Origin: FEN-1219 sp036563665
Lineage (GTDB): Bacteria; Pseudomonadota; Gammaproteobacteria; Steroidobacterales; Rariloculaceae
Assembly: GCA_036563665.1 (NCBI GenBank)
Contig: DATCLY010000045.1
Coordinates: 47,003 to 111,002 of the forward strand
Length of the DNA stretch: 64,000 nt
Direction: 5' to 3'
The notes under the pieces: model-generated
What the model was told of the DNA's origin: nothing
Database searches by the model: none
What the model saw: the letters and a program-made list of their open reading frames with translations, nothing else
Translations under genes and position numbers: made by a program
Shown: positions 42,258 through 51,514 of the stretch, piece after piece
Numbering within the stretch: position 1 is the first letter of the stretch
How the letters are laid out: each line of letters begins with the position of its first letter

Positions 42258-42704
42258 ATGAGAAGGAACTTTGCGCTGGTTGCGTTGCTGGGTTTGCCGT
42301 TCGCCGGTCAGGCGTTTGGGCAGGAATGCACGTACGTCATCGAGGGTAACGACCAGATTCAGTACAACCTCAAGGAAATGCGGGTCGATTCGAGCTGCGG
42401 CGAGGTCACCATCACGTTGAAGCACGTGGGCCAGCTCGCGGCGAACATCATGGGGCACAACTGGGTGCTCACGAAGACCGCCGACTACATGGCCGTGGCA
42501 ACGGCCGGTCAGTCAGCCGGCCCCCCGGACTACGTTCCGGCCGGTGATGCGCGCGTGATCGCCCACACGTCGGTGATCGGCGGAGGACAGGAGACGTCGG
42601 TCAAGGTAAACCTCGCGAACCTCGAGCGAGGCGGCGACTACACGTTCTTCTGCTCGTTTCCGGGTCACTTCGTGCTGATGAACGGAAAGTTTATCATCGA
42701 GTAG
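42258..42704 (+). CDS. Azurin (type 1 blue copper protein)
   Basis: This 148-residue periplasmic electron carrier has a signal peptide (FALVALLGLPFAGQAFGQ) and a mature azurin fold. The copper ligands are His in IMGHNWVLT, then Cys, His and Met in FFCSFPGHFVLMNGKF; the structural disulfide pair is also present (ECTYVIEG, SSCGEV). Azurin shuttles electrons from cytochromes to terminal oxidases. It stands 76 bases before the subunit II gene of a cytochrome oxidase on the same strand and is a likely donor to it. Confidence 0.95.
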   Translation: MRRNFALVALLGLPFAGQAFGQECTYVIEGNDQIQYNLKEMRVDSSCGEVTITLKHVGQLAANIMGHNWVLTKTADYMAVATAGQSAGPPDYVPAGDARVIAHTSVIGGGQETSVKVNLANLERGGDYTFFCSFPGHFVLMNGKFIIE

Positions 42705-42780
42705 TCAACAACCGCGGGACGGTCACCGCCGGGGGGCCGGGCGGTGGGCGATGGTCCGCGCGTTGGGGGGAGCGTGGAGT

Positions 42781-44133
42781 ATGGCTCTGGCCATCGTCAT
42801 CGTCCTGCTGGTCGTCGGCACACTCGTCTTCCATTTCGCGAGCCCCTGGTACTTCACGCAGCTCGCCTCCAACTGGAGATCCGTCGACTTCACGGTCGAC
42901 GTCACCTTCATCGTCTGCGGCATCGTGTTCGTCGCGGTGAATCTCTTCACCGCGTACTGCGTCGTCCGCTACCGGCACCGTAAGGATCACAAGGCGCACT
43001 ACGAGCCCGAGAGCAAGAAGCTCGAGACGTGGCTCACGATCGGCACGGCCGTCGGCGTCGCGGCCATGCTCACGCCCGGCCTCTTCGTCTGGGGCGAGTT
43101 CGTCACGGTGCCCGAGGGCGCGATGCGGTTCGAGGCCATGGGCAAGCAGTGGCACTGGAGCTATCGCTTCCCGGGCGAAGACGGCGAGCTCGGCGCCACC
43201 GACGTACGGCACGTTTCGCCCGACAATCCGCTCGGCATCGATCCCGCGGATCCCGAAGGCCAGGACGACATCGTCGTCGTGAACCCCATCGTTCACCTGC
43301 CGGCCGGGCGGCCGGTGGAGGCGTTGCTGCGCTCCACCGACGTGCTGCACAACTTCGCCGTGCCGCAGTTCCGCGTCAAAATGGACCTGGTGCCCGGGCT
43401 CGTCACCTACCAGTGGTTCACGCCCGAGGTGCCGGGAACGTACGAGGTGCTTTGCGAGGAGCTTTGCGGGATCGGCCACTTCGCGATGCGCGGGCGCGTC
43501 GTGGTGGAGGAGGAGCCGGCGTTCCGCGCCTGGCTCGCCGAGCAGCCCACCTTCGCGCAGACGCAGCAGCGGCCGCGGGGCGACGCAGCCGCCGGCGCCG
43601 CGAGCTACGCCGTCTGCGCCGCCTGCCACGGCGCGCAGGGTGAGGGCAACCAGCAGCTCAACGCACCGAAGCTCGCCGGCCAGGCCGACTGGTACCTGCG
43701 GCGGCAGCTGCGCAACTACCAGCGCGGCATCCGCGGCAGTCAGCCGGGCGACCTGTTCGGGCCGCAGATGGCGCCCATGGCGCAGACCGTGGCGGCGGAG
43801 CCCGTGCTCGAGAACGTGCTCGCCTACATCGCCACGCTGCCGGACACCGATCCGCCGTCCACCGTCATCGGCGACCCGCAGCGGGGCCGTGAGCTCTACA
43901 CCACCTGCGCCCTCTGCCACGGACCGAACGGCGAAGGGCGTTGGGGGACCAACGCGCCGCGTCTGGCCAATCAGAGCGACTGGTATCTCGTGCGGCAGCT
44001 GCAGTACTTCAAGGATCGGGTGCGAGGGGGGCACCCGGACGACATCTACGGCGACCAGATGCACATGCTGGCGGGCATGCTGAGCCGGGAAGGAGCGATA
44101 GAGGACGTCGTGGCTTACATCAACACGCTTTAG
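42781..44133 (+). CDS. coxB: Cytochrome oxidase subunit II with two fused cytochrome c domains
   Basis: This 450-residue protein has two N-terminal transmembrane helices, then the CuA cupredoxin domain (HNFAVPQFRVKMD, VLCEELCGIGHFAM with both Cys, Glu, His and Met ligands), then two consecutive c-type domains with CAACHGAQGEG and CALCHGPNGEG. This makes it a ccaa3-like oxidase in which electrons enter through the tethered haems. I start at ATG 42781 (GGGGGAG eight bases upstream); ATG 42751 would add ten residues. It is the first gene of the oxidase cluster. Confidence 0.93.
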   Translation: MALAIVIVLLVVGTLVFHFASPWYFTQLASNWRSVDFTVDVTFIVCGIVFVAVNLFTAYCVVRYRHRKDHKAHYEPESKKLETWLTIGTAVGVAAMLTPGLFVWGEFVTVPEGAMRFEAMGKQWHWSYRFPGEDGELGATDVRHVSPDNPLGIDPADPEGQDDIVVVNPIVHLPAGRPVEALLRSTDVLHNFAVPQFRVKMDLVPGLVTYQWFTPEVPGTYEVLCEELCGIGHFAMRGRVVVEEEPAFRAWLAEQPTFAQTQQRPRGDAAAGAASYAVCAACHGAQGEGNQQLNAPKLAGQADWYLRRQLRNYQRGIRGSQPGDLFGPQMAPMAQTVAAEPVLENVLAYIATLPDTDPPSTVIGDPQRGRELYTTCALCHGPNGEGRWGTNAPRLANQSDWYLVRQLQYFKDRVRGGHPDDIYGDQMHMLAGMLSREGAIEDVVAYINTL

Positions 44134-44247
44134 GCGCTGATCGGCGTGTCGGCCGATCGCGTCCGAAGACCGTCGGGGGAGCTCGAACACGTGCGGGCGG
44201 CGCGCAACGCGCAGCCCGCCGAAGGATAGTCGAGAGGTAGTTCGGAC

Positions 44248-45987
44248 ATGGCATACGTTGCAATCGCCGATCGCGACACGCATCTCCACGACCCGCAGTC
44301 GTGGGTCACGAAATACGTCTGGAGCCAGGACCACAAGGTCATCGCCATCCAATACGGCTCCGTCGCGATCCTCGTGGGGCTGCTCGCGCTGGTGCTGTCG
44401 CTGTTCATGCGGCTTCAGATCGGCTTCCCCGACACCTTCTCCTTCATCACGCCGTATCGGTACTACCAGTTCGTGACCATGCACGGGATGATCATGGTCA
44501 TCTACCTGCTCACGGCGCTGTTCCTCGGAGGCTTCGGCAACTACCTCATCCCGCTCATGTGCGGCGCCAGGGACATGGTGTTCCCGTACATGAACATGCT
44601 GTCCTTCTGGGTGTACCTGCTGTCGGTGATCATCCTCGTCGCGAGCTTCTTCGCGCCGGACGGGCCCACGGGCGCCGGCTGGACGCTGTATCCGCCGCAG
44701 GCCGTGCTCGAAGGCACGCCGGGCGCGAACTGGGGCATCGTGCTCATGCTCGTGTCGCTGGCCGTGTTCATCGTGGCGTTCACGATGGGCGGCCTGAACT
44801 ACGTGACCACCGTGCTCCAGGCACGCTGCCGAGGCATGACGCTCATGCGCATGCCGCTCTCGGTGTGGGGCATCTTCGTGGCGACCATCCTGGGCCTGCT
44901 GGCCTTCCCGGCCCTGCTGGTGTCGGCCATCATGCTGCTGCTCGACCACACCCTCGGCACGAGCTTCTTCATGCCGGCGCTGATGTCGATGGGCGAGCAG
45001 TCCGACCACGAGGGCGGCAGCCCCATCCTGTTCCAGCACCTATTCTGGTTCTTCGGCCACCCGGAGGTGTACATCGTCGCGCTGCCCGCGTTCGGCATCG
45101 TGTCGGACCTGCTCGCCACGCACGCGCGCAAGAACATCTTCGGCTATCGCATGATGGTGTGGGCCATCGTCGCGATCGGCGCCCTGTCGTTCGTGGTGTG
45201 GGCGCACCACATGTACGTGAGCGGCATGAACCCGTATTTCGGGTTCTTCTTCGCCACCACCACGCTGATCATCGCGATACCCACGGCCATCAAGGTGTAC
45301 AACTGGATACTCACGCTGTGGCGCGGCGACATCCACCTCACCCTGCCGAACCTGTTCGCCATCGGCTTCATCTTCACGTTCGTGCACGGCGGCCTCACGG
45401 GGCTCTTCCTCGGCAACGTGACGGTGGACCTGCCGCTGTCGGACACCTACTTCGTGATCGGCCACTTCCACATGGTGATGGGCGTGTCGCCCGTCATGGT
45501 GCTGTTCGGCGCCATCTACCACTGGTTCCCGAAGATCACGGGCAAGATGCCGAACATGACGCTCGGCAAGATCCACTTCTGGATGACGTTCCTCGGCACC
45601 TACGCGATCTACCTGCCCATGCACTATCTCGGGATCCTGGGCATGCCGCGCCGCTACTACGCGTACGGGCAGAGCGACTTCCTCCCCGACTCCGCGCACA
45701 CGGTGAACGAGGCCATCACCATCGCCGCGATCGTCGTGGCGACGGCGCAGGTGATCTTCATCATCAACGTGATCTTGAGCCTCTGGAAGGGCGAGAAGGC
45801 GCCGGAGAACCCGTGGCGGGCGACCACGCTCGAGTGGCAGACGCCGACCACGCCGCCCCCGCACGGCAACTGGGGCCCGAAGCTGCCCGTGGTCTATCGG
45901 TGGGCCTACGACTACAGCGTGCCGGGGGCGGACAAGGACTACATCCCGCAGAACGAGCCGCCGAAGGGGCAGCCGGCCGCCGCCTAG
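44248..45987 (+). CDS. coxA: Cytochrome oxidase subunit I (first cluster)
   Basis: This 579-residue haem-copper oxidase core has about 12 helices. The proton-channel/CuB motif FWFFGHPEVYIVALPAFG includes the Glu and the crosslinked His-Tyr, WAHHMYVSGMNPY gives the CuB histidines, and YFVIGHFHMVMGV the haem ligands. These are A-family residues. The C-terminal 60 residues are soluble and Pro-rich. The 114-base gap after coxB has no gene. Confidence 0.93.
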   Translation: MAYVAIADRDTHLHDPQSWVTKYVWSQDHKVIAIQYGSVAILVGLLALVLSLFMRLQIGFPDTFSFITPYRYYQFVTMHGMIMVIYLLTALFLGGFGNYLIPLMCGARDMVFPYMNMLSFWVYLLSVIILVASFFAPDGPTGAGWTLYPPQAVLEGTPGANWGIVLMLVSLAVFIVAFTMGGLNYVTTVLQARCRGMTLMRMPLSVWGIFVATILGLLAFPALLVSAIMLLLDHTLGTSFFMPALMSMGEQSDHEGGSPILFQHLFWFFGHPEVYIVALPAFGIVSDLLATHARKNIFGYRMMVWAIVAIGALSFVVWAHHMYVSGMNPYFGFFFATTTLIIAIPTAIKVYNWILTLWRGDIHLTLPNLFAIGFIFTFVHGGLTGLFLGNVTVDLPLSDTYFVIGHFHMVMGVSPVMVLFGAIYHWFPKITGKMPNMTLGKIHFWMTFLGTYAIYLPMHYLGILGMPRRYYAYGQSDFLPDSAHTVNEAITIAAIVVATAQVIFIINVILSLWKGEKAPENPWRATTLEWQTPTTPPPHGNWGPKLPVVYRWAYDYSVPGADKDYIPQNEPPKGQPAAA

Positions 45988-46000
45988 GAGGGCCATCGCC

Positions 46001-46687
46001 ATGATGACGGCCATGGTGATCGCGATGCTCACGGCCATCACCGTGTGGTGGCTGCTGATCCAACGACTGCGCGAGAAGCCGTGGACGCATCAGGGCGTGG
46101 CGACCGGCAGCCAGGAGAACCGCACCGCCTCGGCGCCGCACGTGGGCCTGTGGGTGTTCCTCGCGGTCGTGACGAGCCTCTTCGGGCTGTTCGCGAGCGC
46201 GTACGTCATGCGCATGCACGCGCACAGCGGCGTCGTCCACTGGCATCCGCTCACGGAGCCGCGCGTGCTCTGGGTGAACACGGCCGTGCTGGTGCTCGCG
46301 AGCGCGGCCTTGCAACGCGCCCGCAACGCGGCGGTGCGCACGGATCTCGATACGCTGCGCACGTTCTTCCCGCTCGGCGGCGCCCTCACGGTGCTGTTCC
46401 TGCTGGGGCAGGTCTGGGCGTGGCGCGAGCTCGCGGTCACGGGCCTGTACGACCGCACCGATCCGGCGTACGCCTTCTTCATCTTGCTGACCGCGGTGCA
46501 CGGCGTGCATCTGCTCGGCGGCCTGGTCGTGCTCGGGCGCGCGTCCGCCAGAATCTGGCGGGGGCTGAGCCGCGACAACGTCGTCGCCGTTGCGAAGGCC
46601 CGGCAGAGCGTCGAGCTCTGCACCGTGTACTGGCACTGTCTGCTGCTGATCTGGCTCGGGCTGTTCGCATTGCTGCTTTCCACCTAG
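46001..46687 (+). CDS. Haem-copper oxidase subunit III-like protein, first copy
   Basis: This 228-residue protein has an N-terminal helix (TAMVIAMLTAITVWWLLIQ), then five subunit III-like helices (HVGLWVFLAVVTSLFGLFAS, AYVMRMHAHSGVVHWH, YAFFILLTAVHGVHLLGGLV, LCTVYWHCLLLIWLGLFALL). HGVHLLGG and YWHCL are subunit III hallmarks. It is followed by a second subunit III-like gene 14 bases on, so this oxidase has two such proteins. A CoxP/NorE-like role is possible. Confidence 0.85.
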   Translation: MMTAMVIAMLTAITVWWLLIQRLREKPWTHQGVATGSQENRTASAPHVGLWVFLAVVTSLFGLFASAYVMRMHAHSGVVHWHPLTEPRVLWVNTAVLVLASAALQRARNAAVRTDLDTLRTFFPLGGALTVLFLLGQVWAWRELAVTGLYDRTDPAYAFFILLTAVHGVHLLGGLVVLGRASARIWRGLSRDNVVAVAKARQSVELCTVYWHCLLLIWLGLFALLLST

Positions 46688-46701
46688 GGGGACACCGACG
46701 T

Positions 46702-47397
46702 ATGGCGGCACACGAAGGCACGATCACCACCGTTGAAGCACGCCCCTCGGGCTGGAACTCCATCACCGCCGACTGGGCGGCCGACAAGCAGACGTTCCAC
46801 GTCCCGTGGGGCAAGGCGATGATGTGGATCTTCCTGCTGTCGGACACGTTCATCTTCACGTGCTTCCTCACGTCGTACATGAACGTGCGGCTGTCCACGC
46901 CGGTGCCCTGGCCGAACGCGAGCGAGGTGTTCGCGCTCGACCTCTTCGGCTACCACATGCCGCTGATCCTGATCGCCATCATGACGTTCGTGCTGATCAC
47001 GAGCAGCGGCACGATGGCGCTCGCCGTGAACTACGGCTACCGCGGGGACCGTGGACGGACGACGGCCCTCATGCTCATCACGGCCGCGTTCGGCGCGGTG
47101 TTCGTGGGCATGCAGTGCTTCGAGTGGTCGAAGCTCATCATCGAGGAGGGCGTGCGGCCGTGGGCGAACCCCATGGGCGCCGAGCAGTTCGGCGCGAGCT
47201 TTTTCATGATCACGGGCTTTCACGGCCTGCACGTGTCGGCCGGGGTCGTCTACCTCGTGATCGTGGCCATGAAGGTGCTGCGCGGCGATTACGAGCGCGG
47301 CGGGGGCAATTACGAGATCGTCGAGATCGCGGGGCTGTACTGGCACTTCGTCGATCTCGTGTGGGTCTTCATTTTCGCGTTCTTCTACCTCTGGTGA
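46702..47397 (+). CDS. Haem-copper oxidase subunit III, second copy
   Basis: This 231-residue membrane protein has WGKAMMWIFLLSDTFIFTCF, SFFMITGFHGLHVSAGVVYL and IAGLYWHFVDLVWVFIFAFF, the classical subunit III blocks with the E..YWHFVDxVW signature. A soluble N-terminus of 35 residues precedes the first helix. It lies directly before the subunit IV gene. Subunit III stabilises the catalytic core and protects it from turnover inactivation. Confidence 0.9.
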   Translation: MAAHEGTITTVEARPSGWNSITADWAADKQTFHVPWGKAMMWIFLLSDTFIFTCFLTSYMNVRLSTPVPWPNASEVFALDLFGYHMPLILIAIMTFVLITSSGTMALAVNYGYRGDRGRTTALMLITAAFGAVFVGMQCFEWSKLIIEEGVRPWANPMGAEQFGASFFMITGFHGLHVSAGVVYLVIVAMKVLRGDYERGGGNYEIVEIAGLYWHFVDLVWVFIFAFFYLW

Positions 47398-47407
47398 CGG
47401 AGCGGCG

Positions 47408-47767
47408 ATGGCAGAGGCACAGGCACAGGCGCACGGTCAACAGCACCCCTTCAAGATCTATTTCACGATCTGGGCGCTGCTGTTCTTGTTCAGCGCGTTC
47501 TCGTACTTCACCGACTTTCTTCCCGAAGGCTACATCCGCTGGGGGCTGATCCTGCTGTTCATGTTCCTGAAGGCGGGGCTCATCGTCGCCATCTTCATGC
47601 ACATGGCGTGGGAGCGGCTGGCGCTGATCTACGCCATCCTGGGGCCGCCGCTCGTGCTGCTGTTCCTCATCGGGCTCATGGCGGTGGAGGGCGACTACAC
47701 GGAGCTCACGCGGCTCGCCTTCTTCTCCGAGCCGGTCGCGCCGAGCGGCGAGCACCACTCGGAGTGA
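47408..47767 (+). CDS. Cytochrome oxidase subunit IV-like protein
   Basis: This 119-residue protein has three transmembrane helices (YFTIWALLFLFSAFSYF, WGLILLFMFLKAGLIVAIFM, LALIYAILGPPLVLLFLIG) and the FLKAGLIVAIFMHM motif typical of CyoD/CtaF-type subunit IV. It is a small structural subunit. It lies 10 bases after subunit III. Confidence 0.85.
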   Translation: MAEAQAQAHGQQHPFKIYFTIWALLFLFSAFSYFTDFLPEGYIRWGLILLFMFLKAGLIVAIFMHMAWERLALIYAILGPPLVLLFLIGLMAVEGDYTELTRLAFFSEPVAPSGEHHSE

Positions 47768-47781
47768 GGACCTGAACGCGC

Positions 47782-48078
47782 ATGTGGTCGTGGTTGGCAA
47801 TCGTCGCGGTGCTGGTGCTCCTCTGGGGGCTCACGTGGCGCTCCAACCCGAAGTTTGCGTTCGGCGTGCTGCTCGGCCTGCCGCTCGCGTGGCTCGCGTC
47901 CCGTCTCATTAGACCGTACATCACCGGCATGGAAGACATACCCGTTTGGCTCCCGCCGCTGCCGCTGGTCATCGTCGCCCTCACGCTGTTCGTATTCGGC
48001 GGCCTGGTCTGGCTGCGCGCCGACAGGCTGCCGCCGCCGAAGCAGCGGGACGAAGACCGGCACGACGCGCACCACTGA
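47782..48078 (+). CDS. Small hypothetical membrane protein of the oxidase cluster
   Basis: This 98-residue protein has three predicted helices (WLAIVAVLVLLWGLTW, FAFGVLLGLPLAWLASRLI, LPPLPLVIVALTLFVFGGLV) and a charged tail ending DEDRHDAHH. I do not recognise it. It begins 14 bases after subunit IV and is the last gene of the cluster, so an accessory oxidase role is likely only by position. A composite repeat follows. Confidence 0.7.
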   Translation: MWSWLAIVAVLVLLWGLTWRSNPKFAFGVLLGLPLAWLASRLIRPYITGMEDIPVWLPPLPLVIVALTLFVFGGLVWLRADRLPPPKQRDEDRHDAHH

Positions 48079-48095
48079 CGTCGTCGACAACCCCA

Positions 48096-48309
48096 GGTGG
48101 GAGCGGCTTTCCAGCCGCGATTCTTGCGTCACCGCGGGCGGCGCGGCTCGCATGTGCCCCTTCCAGGACCGCCGTGAACACATCCCTGTGGGCTCGCGCG
48201 CGCGTCCTGCGCGCGAGCGTCCTGGAAGGGGCACATGCGATCCACGCCGCGAGACGTTCGCGCGGGTTTTGGCGTTCTGAAGATCGCGGGCTGGAAAGCC
48301 GCTCCCACC
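48096..48309. repeat. Nested composite repeat (REP outer arms, second inverted repeat inside)
   Basis: The outer arms are REP units: 48096-48121 (GGTGGGAGCGGCTTTCC...) and 48282-48309 in inverse orientation with one inserted G. Inside lies a perfect 21-bp inverted repeat, CGCATGTGCCCCTTCCAGGA(C) at 48149-48169 and its complement at 48219-48239, around a CTCGCGCG-rich core. The right inner portion recurs alone at 5462-5531. It occupies most of the 234-base gap between convergent genes. Confidence 0.85.
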
Positions 48310-48312
48310 CGG

Positions 48313-48636
48313 CTACGAGCCGCGACGCAGGCGCTTGAGGAAGACCTGCATTTCCTTTGCGGCCTGGCGGTCGCCGCGGCGCTCGGCCGCTGCGATGCCG
48401 CGCTCGTAGGCGTCGGCGGCGGCGTCGGTGCGGCCGGCCGCCGCGTGTGCCTTGCCGAGCAGCTTCCACGCGGCCGAGTACTCGGGGTCGAGCCGGGTCG
48501 CCGCGGCCGCGTGCTGCGCCGCTCGTTCCGCGTCGCCGTCCGCCAGGTAGCGCGTGGCGAGCGCGAGCCGCAACGGCGCCCCGTCCTTGCCTTGCGCCAG
48601 CATGGCCTCGAGACGCTGAATCAGGTCCACGGTCAT
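48313..48636 (-). CDS. TPR repeat protein
   Basis: This 107-residue soluble protein contains about two tetratricopeptide repeats (LALATRYLADGDAERAAQHA, SAAWKLLGKAHAAAGRTDAA) and a basic C-terminus (MQVFLKRLRRGS). It overlaps the end of trkH by four bases (ATGA) and so is translationally coupled to potassium uptake genes, though a function in that system is not known. Confidence 0.8.
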   Translation of the reverse strand: MTVDLIQRLEAMLAQGKDGAPLRLALATRYLADGDAERAAQHAAAATRLDPEYSAAWKLLGKAHAAAGRTDAAADAYERGIAAAERRGDRQAAKEMQVFLKRLRRGS

Positions 48637-50084
48637 CGCCTCCAGAAAGCCGGGGTCACCAACACCAGCAGCGTGAAGATCTCGAGCCGGCCGAGCAGCA
48701 TCGCAACCACCGAGGCCCACTTGCCGACGTCGGTCAGCGTGGCGAAAGTCACCGCCACCTCGCCGAGCCCCGACCCCAGGTTGTTGAGCGAAGCCGCCAC
48801 CGCCGCGAACGCCGACACCTGGTCCAGCCCAGTCGTCAGCATCACGAAAAACAGCGCCGCGAACACGATGACATAGACGGCGAAGAATCCCCACACGGAA
48901 TCCACGATGCGCTGCGGCACGATCTTGTCCCCGAGCTTGACCGGCATCTCGGCGCTCGGATGGACGAGCCGCTGGAACTCGCGCGACCCCTGCTTGTACA
49001 TGAGCAGCCAGCGCACGACCTTCATGCCGCCCGCCGTCGAGCTCGCGCAGCCGCCCACGAAGCTCGAGAAGAGCAGCAGGATCGGCAGCCCGCCCGGCCA
49101 GAACGTGAACGAGTCGAGCGCGAAGCCGGCCGTCGTGGCCATGGACACGGCGTGGAACACGCCCTGGTGGATGGCCTCCCAGGCGCTTGCGTAGTAGCCG
49201 GCCCAGAGCAGATAGCCCGAGACGACGATCGCCATGGAGCCGAGAAACCACGCGTAAGCGCGAAACTCCGCGTCCTGGAAATAGCTCGCGAGGGTGCGGG
49301 CCCGCCACGCCATGAAGTGCAGCGAGAAGTTCACGCCCGCTACGATCATGAAGACCAGCGCGACGGCGTGGATCACCGGATCCCGGAAGTAGGCGAGGTT
49401 CGCGTCGTGCGTGGAGAAGCCGCCGGTCGACACGGTGCTGAAGGCGTGGCAGACGGCGTCGAAGGGCGTCATGCCGGCCAGCCAGTACGCGGCCGTGCAG
49501 GCCACGGTTATTCCCAGGTAGATGAACCAGAGCGCTTTCGCCGTCTCGGTGATCCGCGGCGTCAGCTTGGTGTCCTTCAGGGGGCCTGGCGTCTCGGCCC
49601 GATAGAGCTGCATGCCGCCCACACCCAGCATGGGCAGCACGGCCACGGCCAGCACGACGAGGCCCAGGCCGCCGAGCCACTGCAGCTGCTGGCGATAGTA
49701 GAGGACGGACGGCGGCAGATCGTCGAGATCCGCCAACACGGTAGCGCCCGTCGTCGTGAGCCCCGAGATCGACTCGAAGATGGCGTCCGTCACGTCCATC
49801 CGCGGCTCGTCGACGAGCAGAAAGGGCGCGGCGCCGAACACCCCGAGCACCACCCAGAACGAGGACACGATGACGAAGCCGTCGCGCAGGCGGAGCTCCT
49901 TCCGCTCGCGTCTCACGGGCCACCACAGCAGCAGCCCCGCGCCCAGGATAAGCGCGAACGATTCCGCGAACGCGGCCCCGTGCGGGTCGTCGAAGACGAG
50001 CGCCACGCCGATCGGCGGCAGCAAGGTAGGGCTGAACAAGGCGAGCAGCAGCCCGACGATGCGCTGGACGCCCGCGCGATTCAT
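48633..50084 (-). CDS. trkH: Trk potassium uptake protein TrkH
   Basis: This 483-residue potassium channel-like subunit has four selectivity-filter-like loops (SISGLTTTGATVL, FSTVSTGGFSTHDANL, AVSMATTAGFALDS, SLNNLGSGLGEVA) with the expected glycines, and about 10 helices. TrkH works with the regulatory subunit TrkA. It lies 18 bases downstream of trkA on the same strand. Confidence 0.95.
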   Translation of the reverse strand: MNRAGVQRIVGLLLALFSPTLLPPIGVALVFDDPHGAAFAESFALILGAGLLLWWPVRRERKELRLRDGFVIVSSFWVVLGVFGAAPFLLVDEPRMDVTDAIFESISGLTTTGATVLADLDDLPPSVLYYRQQLQWLGGLGLVVLAVAVLPMLGVGGMQLYRAETPGPLKDTKLTPRITETAKALWFIYLGITVACTAAYWLAGMTPFDAVCHAFSTVSTGGFSTHDANLAYFRDPVIHAVALVFMIVAGVNFSLHFMAWRARTLASYFQDAEFRAYAWFLGSMAIVVSGYLLWAGYYASAWEAIHQGVFHAVSMATTAGFALDSFTFWPGGLPILLLFSSFVGGCASSTAGGMKVVRWLLMYKQGSREFQRLVHPSAEMPVKLGDKIVPQRIVDSVWGFFAVYVIVFAALFFVMLTTGLDQVSAFAAVAASLNNLGSGLGEVAVTFATLTDVGKWASVVAMLLGRLEIFTLLVLVTPAFWRR

Positions 50085-50102
50085 GCCGCCGCCGTCATCG
50101 CT

Positions 50103-51479
50103 TCACGCGCCGCGCGGGACCTCGAACAGCCGCTCCACCTCGTCGATCTGACGGGCGTCCGCGATGAACAGGATGACGTGATCGTCCGCCTGGATCTGGG
50201 TGTCGTGATGCGCCATGAGCACCCGGTCGCCCCGCACGATGGCGCTGATCGACGCGCCGCGCGGCAGCTTGATCTCGTCGATGCGCCGCCCCACGACACG
50301 CGAGTCGCGCGCGTCGCCGTGCGCCACCGCCTCGATGGCCTCGGCGGCGCCGCGGCGCAGCGAGTGCACCTTGACCACGTCGCCCTTGCGCACGTGCGCG
50401 AGCAGCGTGCCGAGCGTGATCTGCTGCGGCGAGATGGCGATGTCGATGGTGCCGGCCTCCACGAGCTCCGCGTACGCCGGCTTGTTGATGAGCGCCATCA
50501 CCTTGCGGCAGCCCAGCCGCTTCGCGAGCATGGCCGAGAGGATGTTCGCCTCCTCGGCGTTGGTCACCGCCACGAACACGTCCGCGCTGTCGATGTTCTC
50601 CTCGAGCAGCAGCTCCTCGTCCGCCGCGTCGCCGTGCAGCACGATGGCCTTGTCGAGGCGCTCCGAGATCGCCTTGGCGCGGTCGCGGTCGCGCTCGATG
50701 ACCTTCACGTGGGTCTCGTCCTCGAGCGCCCGGGCGAGCTGCAGGCCGATGTGCCCGCCGCCCGCGATGACCACGCGGCGCACCGGATCGTCGAGCTTGC
50801 GCACCTCGCGGAGCACCTTGCGGATGTCGTCGCGCGCGGCCATGAAGAACACCTCGTCGCCCTCCTCGACCACCGTGTCGCCGTCGGGGATGATGCCGCT
50901 GTCACCGCGATAGATGGCCACCACCCGGCATTCGACGTTCGGCACGTGGCGAGACAGCTCGCGCAGCGGCCGGCCGATCAGCGCGCCGCCGCGGTGCGCG
51001 CGCGCGGCCACGAGCCGCAGCCGCCCGTTGGCGAAATCGAGCACCTGGAGGGCGCCGGGGAAGTGAATGAGCTCCTCGATGTGGTCCGTCACGAGCGACG
51101 CGGGGCTGATCGCCACGTCCACCGGGATGCGCTCCGGCCCGAAGAGCTTCTCGCCCCATTCGATGAACTCGCGGGCGCGGATGCGGGCGATGCGCGTGGG
51201 CGTGCGAAACAGCGCATACGCGATCTGACACGACAGCATGTTGATCTCGTCGCTGTCGGTGAGCGCGATGATCATGTCGGCGTCCTTGCCGCCGGCGCGC
51301 TCGAGCACGTCCGGGTACGAGGCGTTGCCCACCACGGTACGCACGTCGAGCCGGTCCTGCAGCTCCCGCAGCACTTCGGGATTGCGGTCGACAATGGTGA
51401 CCTCGTTGGCTTCCTCGCGCGCCAGGCTGTACGCCGCGGTGGTCCCCACCTGCCCAGCGCCCAGGATCAGAATGTTCAT
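50103..51479 (-). CDS. trkA: Trk potassium uptake regulatory protein TrkA
   Basis: This 458-residue cytosolic protein has two RCK units, each with a Rossmann NAD-binding motif (ILGAGQVGTTAAYSLA and IAGGGHIGLQLARALE) and a TrkA-C domain. It gates TrkH in response to nucleotides. ATG 51479 gives the normal MNILILGAGQVG start. The trkA-trkH order with a following TPR gene suggests one transcript. Confidence 0.95.
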   Translation of the reverse strand: MNILILGAGQVGTTAAYSLAREEANEVTIVDRNPEVLRELQDRLDVRTVVGNASYPDVLERAGGKDADMIIALTDSDEINMLSCQIAYALFRTPTRIARIRAREFIEWGEKLFGPERIPVDVAISPASLVTDHIEELIHFPGALQVLDFANGRLRLVAARAHRGGALIGRPLRELSRHVPNVECRVVAIYRGDSGIIPDGDTVVEEGDEVFFMAARDDIRKVLREVRKLDDPVRRVVIAGGGHIGLQLARALEDETHVKVIERDRDRAKAISERLDKAIVLHGDAADEELLLEENIDSADVFVAVTNAEEANILSAMLAKRLGCRKVMALINKPAYAELVEAGTIDIAISPQQITLGTLLAHVRKGDVVKVHSLRRGAAEAIEAVAHGDARDSRVVGRRIDEIKLPRGASISAIVRGDRVLMAHHDTQIQADDHVILFIADARQIDEVERLFEVPRGA

Positions 51480-51514
51480 CGCCGGCCGTCGACGGTCGTG
51501 AAGGGCGGCCCAGT

